From Anaerolineae bacterium (GTDB lineage: Bacteria; Chloroflexota; Anaerolineae; SpSt-600), in assembly GCA_028275425.1 (NCBI GenBank), contig JAPWUT010000063.1, forward strand, positions 1 through 8,499: 8,499 nt of DNA. Reading direction: 5' to 3'. Position 1 is the first letter of the stretch. Each line of letters starts with the position of its first letter. Made by a program: the position numbers and the translations under genes. Positions 1-5,137 of the stretch are shown here, one piece after another. Below the pieces are notes generated by a model that searched no databases, was not told the origin of the DNA, and was given only the letters and a program-made list of their open reading frames with translations.

Positions 1-26
1 CCCTCCACCCCCCTTTCCCCACCCCC
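1..26 (-). other. G-quadruplex-type motif (minus strand)
   Basis: Read on the minus strand the tract has four G runs of 5, 4, 6 and 3 separated by loops of 1, 3 and 4 bases, which satisfies the usual G3+N1-7 rule. The plus strand is correspondingly C-rich. Whether it folds in the cell cannot be judged from the sequence. It overlaps direct repeat copy 1. Confidence 0.5.
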
Positions 27-35
27 GTTGGCTGA
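11..35. repeat. Direct repeat copy 1 (C-rich, ends in GGCTGA)
   Basis: This 25-base unit matches 165-189 at 23 of 25 positions; the two copies start 154 bp apart. The shared 3' part reads CCCACCCCCGTwGGCTGA. The differences are C versus G at the seventh base and T versus A at the nineteenth. In both copies the unit is preceded by more C runs and followed by a GC palindrome and a short T run (here CGCCGGCG at 41-48 then TTTT). It may be a member of a dispersed intergenic repeat family, which one window cannot show. Confidence 0.75.
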
Positions 36-107
36 GGGTTCGCCGGCGTTTTGGGCCCCACTCGTGGCGGGGTTGCTAATGTGGGCAATTCGTTCCCTCT
101 TTTGTTT

Positions 108-130
108 TTGTGGGGGGACACCCCCCACAA
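108..130. repeat. Perfect 10-bp hairpin with ACA loop
   Basis: TTGTGGGGGG (108-117) and CCCCCCACAA (121-130) are exact reverse complements around a 3-base loop. The T-rich run (101-109) lies before the stem on the plus strand, and no T run follows the stem on either strand, so this is not a canonical intrinsic terminator. It sits between the two direct repeats. A smaller GGGC/GCCC hairpin with a TTC loop follows at 144-154. Confidence 0.7.
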
Positions 131-151
131 CCCCCCGCCATGGGGGCTTCG

Positions 152-180
152 CCCACCTGGCCCCCCCTTTGCCCACCCCC
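152..180 (-). other. G-quadruplex-type motif (minus strand)
   Basis: On the minus strand there are G runs of 5, 3, 7 and 3 separated by loops of 1, 4 and 6 bases, again meeting the standard four-run rule. It overlaps direct repeat copy 2, so the potential to form this structure was duplicated or conserved with the repeat. Confidence 0.5.
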
Positions 181-189
181 GTAGGCTGA
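165..189. repeat. Direct repeat copy 2 (C-rich, ends in GGCTGA)
   Basis: Second copy of the unit at 11-35, 23 of 25 bases identical and in the same orientation. It is followed at once by a small GC hairpin (CCGG at 190-193 and CCGG at 198-201) and by TTTTT at 206-210. The similar order of elements after both copies suggests the duplicated unit is longer than the conserved core. Confidence 0.75.
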
Positions 190-210
190 CCGGGCACCCG
201 GCCAATTTTT
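190..210 (+). terminator. Weak terminator-like hairpin plus T run
   Basis: CCGG (190-193) and CCGG (198-201) can pair around GCAC, and after CCAA there is a run of five T. The stem is short (4 bp, all GC) and the T run is offset, so this is at best a weak intrinsic terminator for a plus-strand gene entering from the left. No such gene is visible in the window. Confidence 0.22.
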
Positions 211-255
211 CCCTTTGCTGAAGCCTTGGGGAGGCTCGGCGTAAAAGTCGCTTAC

Positions 256-293
256 GGCCAGGCAAGATATGCGAGGGTTAAAGTTGCCTGGCC
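256..293. promoter_or_regulatory. 10+10 bp inverted repeat over the -35 box (operator candidate)
   Basis: GGCCAGGCAA (256-265) and TTGCCTGGCC (284-293) are perfect reverse complements separated by 18 bases, with arm starts 28 bp apart. The first six bases of the right arm are the -35 hexamer TTGCCT of the promoter driving the plus-strand operon. A perfect dyad placed over a -35 box is a typical position for a transcription factor site. It lies upstream of the predicted transcription start, so an RNA hairpin role for this operon is unlikely. The cognate regulator is not in the window. Confidence 0.5.
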
Positions 294-312
294 TTGGGAA
301 AAATGCTATACT
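284..312 (+). promoter_or_regulatory. Sigma70-type promoter of the plus-strand operon
   Basis: A -35 box TTGCCT (284-289) is separated by exactly 17 bp from a -10 box TATACT (307-312). The -10 is preceded by TGC, an extended -10 feature. Both hexamers are close to consensus. The predicted transcription start is near 318-320, which leaves only about 10-12 bases before the ATG at 330. No comparable promoter was found inside the following six-gene string, so this probably drives all of it. Confidence 0.6.
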
Positions 313-318
313 TTTCCT

Positions 319-324
319 GGGAGG
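319..324 (+). promoter_or_regulatory. Ribosome binding site that sets the amrS start
   Basis: GGGAGG ends 5 bases before the ATG at 330. The only longer in-frame options, TTG at 294 and ATG at 303, lie upstream of the -10 box or inside the core promoter and have no ribosome binding site, so 330 is the start used. Confidence 0.7.
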
Positions 325-329
325 CCAGT

Positions 330-1343
330 ATGAAGGAGGCGCGACTTTACCAAAAATTGGAGGATGAAAAGGTCCAATGCAACCTCTGCGCCCATCGGTG
401 CAAAATCCCCCCAGGTAAACTTGGAATATGCGGAGTGAGGGAAAACCGCAACGGCACCCTCTATACCCTCGTCTACGGCCAAGCAATATCCCAAGCTGTA
501 GACCCGGTAGAGAAAAAGCCCCTCTTCCACTTTTACCCAGGGACTACCGCTTTCTCCATAGCTACCGTGGGATGCAACTTCCGATGCCAGTTCTGCCAGA
601 ACTGGGAAATCTCCCAAATGCCCCGCGAAGAAGGCCGCATCCTCGGTGGAAAAGTCCCTCCAGAAGCAGTCGTGAACAACGCCAAACGCTACGGCTCCCG
701 AAGCATCGCCTATACCTACACCGAACCCACCATATTCTTTGAATACGCCTACGATATCGCCGTCCTGGCTCGCCAGGAAGGAATCGCTAACATCTACGTG
801 ACCAACGGCTACATGACCCCCGAAATGCTTGAAGCCTTCCACCCTTACCTTGATGCTGCTAACGTTGACCTCAAAGCAGGGAAAGATGAATTCTACCGCA
901 AATACTGCGGGGCAAGGCTTCAGCCGGTCCTGGATTCGCTCAAGAAAATGAAATCCATGGGGATATGGGTTGAAGTGACCACCCTCATAATCCCAGGTCT
1001 AAACGATTCCGAAGAGGAGCTAAACTTCATAGCCGATTTCATTGCCAAGGAGCTCGGCCCTGAAACACCGTGGCATGTCAGCCGTTTCCACCCCCACTAT
1101 AAGATGCGGGACCGGCCCCCAACCCCGGTAGCAACACTCCATAAGGCGCGAGAAATAGGCCTGAAAGCCGGTCTCCGTTACGTCTACGAAGGGAATGTCC
1201 CCGGTAGCGAAGGGGAGAACACCTACTGCTACAACTGCGGCCGCCTCCTAATCCGCCGCTTCGGCTTCAGCATCTTGGAATATCGCATAACCGACGGCCG
1301 CTGCTACCAATGCGGAGCTCCCATTGACGGAGTAGGCCTCTGA
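330..1343 (+). CDS. amrS: AmmeMemoRadiSam-type radical SAM protein
   Basis: A 337-residue radical SAM protein of the AmrS/PflA-like type. The 4Fe-4S motif C82-x3-C86-x2-C89 is preceded by the family's typical VGCNFRCQFCQN context. An N-terminal cysteine cluster (C17, C20, C24, C34) and a C-terminal zinc-ribbon-like set (C300-x2-C303 and C325-x2-C328) flank the barrel; YTYTEPT at 129-135 is also typical of the family. Family members are named for co-occurrence with AMMECR1 and Memo domain proteins; neither partner is in this window and the substrate is not defined by the sequence. It is cytoplasmic, with no signal peptide. The start at 330 is chosen for its GGGAGG site and position just after the promoter. 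It is the first gene of the operon, and its TGA shares one base with the next ATG (TGATG). The alternative is a pyruvate-formate-lyase-activating-type protein, but the cysteine-rich ends favour AmrS. Confidence 0.88.
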   Translation: MKEARLYQKLEDEKVQCNLCAHRCKIPPGKLGICGVRENRNGTLYTLVYGQAISQAVDPVEKKPLFHFYPGTTAFSIATVGCNFRCQFCQNWEISQMPREEGRILGGKVPPEAVVNNAKRYGSRSIAYTYTEPTIFFEYAYDIAVLARQEGIANIYVTNGYMTPEMLEAFHPYLDAANVDLKAGKDEFYRKYCGARLQPVLDSLKKMKSMGIWVEVTTLIIPGLNDSEEELNFIADFIAKELGPETPWHVSRFHPHYKMRDRPPTPVATLHKAREIGLKAGLRYVYEGNVPGSEGENTYCYNCGRLLIRRFGFSILEYRITDGRCYQCGAPIDGVGL

Positions 1344-2008
1344 TGTACAAAGTCAACGTCTCTCGCCAAGGAGCACGCCTCTCCAAGCCATTCACCATGA
1401 TTGAACTGGCCTACATTGAAGACTTCGCCGTCTCAATATACCTCTGCCAAGGAACCCTCGCCTGGCACAAGCACTTGGACCAAGACGAGCTATTTTTAGT
1501 CCATTCGGGAACCATAAGCTTAGATACCGAACTGGGCTCCTTTACCCTTGAAACTGGGGAAATGTTAACCGTCCCCAAAGGCGTGCTGCACCGCTCTTCC
1601 TCCAGAACGCGGTCCGAAGTCCTCCTCTTCAGCCCCAAATTTCTCCCTGACCGCAAGAACGGCCACCGTTTTTCCTTCCCCCAAGGAATCAACCTCACGA
1701 AAGTAAACCTCTACCACAAAAGCCGAAGCTTATCCAATCCCTACCAAGGCTTAAAACTGGCTCAGGTGGAAGACTTCACCCTTAGCCTCCTCCTCTGCGA
1801 AGGGACAAGCTCCTGGTATGAGAAGCCCGCCCGGCCTATACTCCTCATGGTTGTGGAAGGGCTCTTGAAAGTGGAAAGCGGCCCCGAAACGATTACCCTT
1901 AGCCAGGCCGACCTGACCATAATCCCACCGCTTTATGGATACAGGCTTCATTCCCCGGAGAGAACATTGGTGCTCTCTTTCCAAAAGACCCCTCCTTCAA
2001 GGCCTTAA
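1343..2008 (+). CDS. Two-domain cupin protein with a metal-less second domain
   Basis: A 221-residue bicupin. Domain 1 (about 20-100) has complete cupin motifs: G37-x4-H42-x-H44-x4-E49-x6-G56 and G72-x5-P78-x-G80-x2-H83, so H42, H44, E49 and H83 should bind one metal ion. Domain 2 (about 137-217) aligns to domain 1 without gaps at an offset of 117 residues, sharing for example ED-F, LC-GT and W, but the four ligand positions are Y159, K161, I166 and Y200. The second half is therefore probably structural or binding only. Substrate unknown; cupins range from isomerases and dioxygenases to sugar binding. Cytoplasmic, no signal peptide. The ATG overlaps the stop of amrS by one base, and only a weak GGAG 10 bases upstream is present, so translation is probably coupled to amrS. 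Function beyond the fold is not assigned. Confidence 0.85.
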   Translation: MYKVNVSRQGARLSKPFTMIELAYIEDFAVSIYLCQGTLAWHKHLDQDELFLVHSGTISLDTELGSFTLETGEMLTVPKGVLHRSSSRTRSEVLLFSPKFLPDRKNGHRFSFPQGINLTKVNLYHKSRSLSNPYQGLKLAQVEDFTLSLLLCEGTSSWYEKPARPILLMVVEGLLKVESGPETITLSQADLTIIPPLYGYRLHSPERTLVLSFQKTPPSRP

Positions 2009-2020
2009 AGGAGGCTGAGC

Positions 2021-2926
2021 ATGGAACGCCTTGTGGAATGCGTGCCCAATTTCAGCGAAGGCCGCCGGAAAGAAGTCATTGAAGCCATAGTAAGGGCTAT
2101 AGCCGAAGCGGGAAAAGTCTGGGTCCTGGATGTGGAATCAGACGAAGACCACAACCGTTCAGTGGTCACCTTCGTGGGTGAACCGGAGCCGGTGGAAGAG
2201 GCTGCTTTCCAAGGGATAAAGAAGGCAGCTGAACTCATTGACATGGACCAGCACAGAGGCCAGCACCCCCGCATCGGCGCAGCCGATGTTGTGCCCTTCG
2301 TCCCCCTCAAAGGGGTAACCATGGCCGAATGTGTGGAAATGGCCCGAAGGCTTGGGGAAAGAGTGGGCAGGGAACTGGGCATCCCCGTTTACCTCTACGG
2401 AGAAGCAGCTACTCGCCCCGAACGCCAAGACCTGGCTTACATCCGCCGGGGCGAATACGAAGGGCTGAAAGAGAAAATCGCTACTGACCCCGATAGAGTA
2501 CCGGATTTTGGTCCAGCTGTTCTGGGTAAAGCCGGGGCTACAGTCATAGGCGCCAGGCCTCCCCTAATCGCTTTCAACGTCTACCTAAACACGGACGATG
2601 TTAGGATAGCAAAGGAAATAGCTAAAGCCGTGAGGCACTCCAGCGGTGGGTTGCGCTACGTAAAAGCCATTGGCCTGTTGGTCAAGGGGAAAGCCCAAGT
2701 TTCCATGAACTTGACCAATTACCGTCAAACGCCCATCCCGAGGGTTATGGAACTTATACGCCGGGAGGCAGCACGCTACGGCGTTTCCATTACCTCCAGC
2801 GAAATCGTCGGCCTCGTCCCCGAAGATGCCCTCCTGGATGCGGCCATCTATTACCTCCAGCTTGAAGGGTTCTCAAAGGAACAAATCTTGGAAAAGAAAC
2901 TGGAGAAAATTCGCCGCGGAGGTTAA
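2021..2926 (+). CDS. ftcD: Glutamate formimidoyltransferase (formiminotransferase domain only)
   Basis: A 301-residue protein matching the formiminotransferase half of FTCD along its length. It begins with VECVPNFSEGR and carries HPRIGAADVVPFVPL, where H82 matches the catalytic histidine position of mammalian FTCD. The enzyme moves the formimino group between N-formimino-L-glutamate and tetrahydrofolate, the last step of one histidine-degradation route or a one-carbon entry point. The cyclodeaminase half found in the fused vertebrate enzyme is absent, and no cyclodeaminase or hut gene is in the window, so 5-formimino-THF would have to be processed by a protein encoded elsewhere. A strong AAGGAGG (2008-2014) stands 6 bases before the ATG and overlaps the cupin stop codon. 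Cytoplasmic. Family assignment is firm; the physiological role in this operon is inferred. Confidence 0.93.
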   Translation: MERLVECVPNFSEGRRKEVIEAIVRAIAEAGKVWVLDVESDEDHNRSVVTFVGEPEPVEEAAFQGIKKAAELIDMDQHRGQHPRIGAADVVPFVPLKGVTMAECVEMARRLGERVGRELGIPVYLYGEAATRPERQDLAYIRRGEYEGLKEKIATDPDRVPDFGPAVLGKAGATVIGARPPLIAFNVYLNTDDVRIAKEIAKAVRHSSGGLRYVKAIGLLVKGKAQVSMNLTNYRQTPIPRVMELIRREAARYGVSITSSEIVGLVPEDALLDAAIYYLQLEGFSKEQILEKKLEKIRRGG

Positions 2927-2928
2927 CG

Positions 2929-3810
2929 ATGCCCTACCTGGCCTTTGCCTTAGCCCTTCTCATAGCTTTCCTCATTGTGGCCGGATGGAGGGAATCGCAG
3001 TACATAATCCAGCGCCGCCATCCTGACAAGCCCGATTCCCCAGCTCGCTACGGCCTTCCTTTTGAGGAGGTGGAATTTAAATCGCGGGACGGGATAACCT
3101 TAAGAGGCTGGTTCATTCCAGCACCTCAAGCCAAAGGGACGGTCATCTTCTGCCATGGCCATGCCGGGAGCATGGACCCCGACTTAAAGTATGTCCCGTG
3201 GTTCCACTCCAGCGGCTTTAACGTCTTAATGTTTGACTTCAGGGGGCATGGCCGAAGCGATGGCGATAGGATTTCCATGGGTTATTTTGAGCGGTTTGAC
3301 CTCTTAGGTGCGGTTGATTACCTGAAGAATCGGGGCCTTGAGAACATAGGGGTCCTCGGTTTCTCCATGGGTGGAGCCGTAGCCATAACCACAGCTGCCG
3401 TGGAACCTTCAATAAAGGCGGTGGCTTGCGATGGCGCCTTCGCCTACCTCTCGGAAGTTCTCACCCGGGGGATAGCGGTTATAAACCCCGCCCTGCGCCC
3501 GATAGGGCTTATAGCCGGTCCCCTGGCCCTGCTCTTTGCCTCCCTGCGCCTTGGTGCTTGGCTCCCCTCAGCCGACCCAATAAGGTGGGTAGCCAAGATT
3601 TCGCCGAGGCCTCTACTCCTCATCCACGGGGAGAAGGATATCTTCATAAGCACTCAGGCAATTAAAGCCTTGTACCAGGCTGCCGGGGAGCCAAAAGAAC
3701 TGTGGATTGTCCCTAACGCCGGCCACAGAAACGCAGATGAACTTTACCCGCAAGAGTGGAGGGAAAAAGTAATCGGTTTCTTTGAGAAATGGTTAGGAGG
3801 CTCGGTTTGA
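2929..3810 (+). CDS. Membrane-anchored alpha/beta hydrolase
   Basis: A 293-residue alpha/beta-hydrolase of the serine aminopeptidase/acyl hydrolase type. Residues 3-19 form one hydrophobic segment followed by basic residues, fitting an uncleaved signal anchor. The hydrolase domain has an oxyanion-hole HGHAG (76-80), the conserved DFRGHGRSDG (103-112), the nucleophile elbow GFSMGG with S146, an acid D237 in HGEKD, and H266 in AGH, a complete triad. A hydrophobic insertion at about 182-212 may act as a lid or membrane contact. Substrate unknown: ester, lipid or peptide are all possible. The gap to ftcD is 2 bases, with GGAGG at 2918-2922 six bases before the ATG. Its stop overlaps the TTG start of the following lipoprotein gene. 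With that neighbour the context points to the cell envelope. Confidence 0.87.
   Translation: MPYLAFALALLIAFLIVAGWRESQYIIQRRHPDKPDSPARYGLPFEEVEFKSRDGITLRGWFIPAPQAKGTVIFCHGHAGSMDPDLKYVPWFHSSGFNVLMFDFRGHGRSDGDRISMGYFERFDLLGAVDYLKNRGLENIGVLGFSMGGAVAITTAAVEPSIKAVACDGAFAYLSEVLTRGIAVINPALRPIGLIAGPLALLFASLRLGAWLPSADPIRWVAKISPRPLLLIHGEKDIFISTQAIKALYQAAGEPKELWIVPNAGHRNADELYPQEWREKVIGFFEKWLGGSV
3795..3800 (+). promoter_or_regulatory. Ribosome binding site that sets a TTG start
   Basis: AGGAGG lies inside the last codons of the hydrolase gene and ends 6 bases before TTG at 3807. The in-frame ATG at 3789 lies upstream of this site and has no ribosome binding site of its own, so the TTG is the probable start of the lipoprotein. 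Its first base pairs form a TTGA overlap with the hydrolase stop. Confidence 0.65.
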
Positions 3811-4439
3811 AACGCTTAATCCTTATCGGCCTTGCTCTTTTGCTTTTGGCCTCATGCAGGGAAGGGGAAAAACCGGCCCTCTCTTACTCAGGCCCCCTCA
3901 ACGTTACCCTCAAGAAGGGCGAAACGCTTCCCCTTACTGCAATCACCTATATCGGCCTCGGCCCCCAAGGAGCAGAGGTCTTGATAGAAGGGCAAAAAGC
4001 CGTCAAGCAGAGGGGTGACTCCCTGGACTGGGAAGGCACACCATTGCCAGGAGTTGAGCTCAAAATCAGAACCAGAATCATAAGCTTTGACTCTGCTACT
4101 CTCCGCAGCGTTGGCATTTTCACCGTGAACATAAGCGAGCCTTCGCCAACCCCTGCGCCCTCTCCCCAAAAAGCGGCCTTCAAATTTACGGCTCCGGTAG
4201 GATACAAGGTTAAGAAAGGGGAAGGGATACCGGGGACAACCCTTAAATACGCAGGTAAGGACCAGGAAGGGGCAAAGTTTGAAGGGCTTGAGGGCTACCC
4301 CTACCGCAAAATGGGCGATTCGCTGGTTTGGACCGGCAAGCTTAAGGAAGGGCTCTACCTTGTGCTCAACGTCCGGGTCTTGCATTTTGATGAGGATGCT
4401 GCAACTTTAAGCGGGACTGCAGAGATAATCTTTCCTTGA
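3807..4439 (+). CDS. Lipoprotein with a tandemly duplicated 100-residue unit, function unknown
   Basis: With the TTG start the product has 210 residues. It begins MKRLILIGLALLLLASC, a textbook lipoprotein signal peptide with lipobox LASC and lipidated C17, so the mature protein is anchored on the outer face of the membrane. The rest is two copies of one domain, about 25-109 and 123-210, joined by a Ser/Pro-rich linker (SEPSPTPAPSPQK). The copies align without gaps at a 100-residue offset over most of their length: KKGE (36-39 and 136-139), a tyrosine at 48 and 148, and GDSL-x-W-x-G (70-77 and 170-177), ending near F-D. I do not recognise the domain; alternating strand-like residues suggest a beta-rich fold, perhaps for binding. 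An ATG at 3789 would add six residues but lacks a ribosome binding site. The gene follows the hydrolase with a 4-base overlap, and its stop precedes the HAD gene. Confidence 0.8.
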   Translation: MKRLILIGLALLLLASCREGEKPALSYSGPLNVTLKKGETLPLTAITYIGLGPQGAEVLIEGQKAVKQRGDSLDWEGTPLPGVELKIRTRIISFDSATLRSVGIFTVNISEPSPTPAPSPQKAAFKFTAPVGYKVKKGEGIPGTTLKYAGKDQEGAKFEGLEGYPYRKMGDSLVWTGKLKEGLYLVLNVRVLHFDEDAATLSGTAEIIFP

Positions 4440-4442
4440 GAA

Positions 4443-4450
4443 GGGGGGAA
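4443..4450 (+). promoter_or_regulatory. Ribosome binding site that sets the HAD start
   Basis: A purine tract GGGGGGAA directly after the lipoprotein stop ends three bases before the ATG at 4454; the core of the site is about 5 bases away. An upstream in-frame TTG at 4436 also overlaps the lipoprotein stop as TTGA but has no ribosome binding site before it. The protein family normally begins close to its DxDGT motif, which also favours 4454. Confidence 0.6.
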
Positions 4451-4453
4451 GCC

Positions 4454-5137
4454 ATGGTGGCGGCTTTCTTTGATTTTGACGGGACAATATTCCGCGGAAG
4501 CACATGGAGGGGGATTGCCCTCCACCACCGCACTACCGGAATCAACAAGACCATGCTATGGCTTTACCTTTATTCCCACCTCGCTCTTTACCCCCTCTAC
4601 AAAGCCGGCCTATTAAAGCGCCGCGCCTACTACAAGCTCTGGGCAAAGAACATGTCCTGGACCCTTAAAGGCCTAACTCTACCCCAGGCCGAAGAGATGT
4701 TCAACTGGCTATGGGAAAATTATGTCAGGCCCAGGCTACGCCCAGAAGTCCTTTCTCACTGGGAAGAGCACCGGAGCAAAGGCCACAAGCTGGTAATAGT
4801 CTCCGGCTCATTTGAACCCCTCATAAAACTTGTGGGCAGCAAGCTTGGGGCTGATGGAACTGTCGGAACAGAGCTGGAAATTAGAAACGGGAAACTTACA
4901 GGCCGGATAAAAGGTCCGCTGTGCTTTGGGGAAGGCAAAGTTCAAAAGTTGGAGGCTTTTCTGGCCTCAAACCCAGGCATAGACCTCTCCCAGAGCTATG
5001 CTTATGCCGATAGCATCTATGACCTTCCCGTATTGGAAATGGTCGGCAACCCTGTAGCTGTCTACCCGGACCCGGAGTTGGCCTCCTATGCCGAAAAGAA
5101 GGGATGGCCCATAATCGGCACTAAGCCAACGCTTTAG
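4454..5137 (+). CDS. HAD-superfamily subfamily IB hydrolase (SerB-like phosphatase)
   Basis: A 227-residue HAD protein with all four motifs: motif I DFDGT with nucleophile D7 and acid D9, motif II VSGS with S117, motif III lysine K162 in GEGKV, and motif IV YADSIYD with D186 and D190. A helical cap of the IB type lies at about 30-95. The C-terminal pattern with GNPVAVYPD and GWPI is typical of the TIGR01490 group of HAD-IB hydrolases. These are probable phosphatases acting on small phosphate esters such as phosphoserine or lipid head groups; the substrate is not determined here. Cytoplasmic. Start taken at ATG 4454; a TTG at 4436 would add six residues. It is the last gene of the plus-strand string, and its final 17 bases overlap the convergent gene. 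No clear terminator follows. Confidence 0.88.
   Translation: MVAAFFDFDGTIFRGSTWRGIALHHRTTGINKTMLWLYLYSHLALYPLYKAGLLKRRAYYKLWAKNMSWTLKGLTLPQAEEMFNWLWENYVRPRLRPEVLSHWEEHRSKGHKLVIVSGSFEPLIKLVGSKLGADGTVGTELEIRNGKLTGRIKGPLCFGEGKVQKLEAFLASNPGIDLSQSYAYADSIYDLPVLEMVGNPVAVYPDPELASYAEKKGWPIIGTKPTL

Larger units (their letters stand above)
1..329. other. Structured non-coding region upstream of the plus-strand operon
   Basis: I find no credible gene here. Reading frames that cross it give Gly/Pro/Cys-rich low-complexity translations without family resemblance or a ribosome binding site. The DNA is strongly C-rich on the plus strand for the first 180 bases and becomes more mixed afterwards. It holds a pair of direct repeats (11-35 and 165-189), two G-quadruplex-type motifs on the minus strand, a perfect 10-bp hairpin (108-130), smaller GC hairpins around 132-154, 190-201 and 217-240, and the promoter with its inverted repeat (256-312). 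The left part may continue beyond the window, so I cannot tell which gene flanks it on that side. Confidence 0.7.

Noticed and set aside
294..329. Upstream TTG/ATG starts for amrS
   Set aside because: They lie in or before the core promoter and lack a ribosome binding site; GGGAGG before 330 gives the start.
76..486. 136-residue minus-strand reading frame across the intergenic region and amrS
   Set aside because: Composition is dominated by Gly, Pro and Cys from C/G runs, it runs antisense into a clear gene and has no family resemblance.
306..842. 178-residue minus-strand frame antisense to amrS
   Set aside because: It is a shadow of a strongly conserved radical SAM gene and shows no recognisable motif or ribosome binding site.
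3888..4385. 165-residue minus-strand frame antisense to the lipoprotein
   Set aside because: The plus-strand frame has a lipobox, a duplicated domain and correct operon spacing, which explain the open frame.
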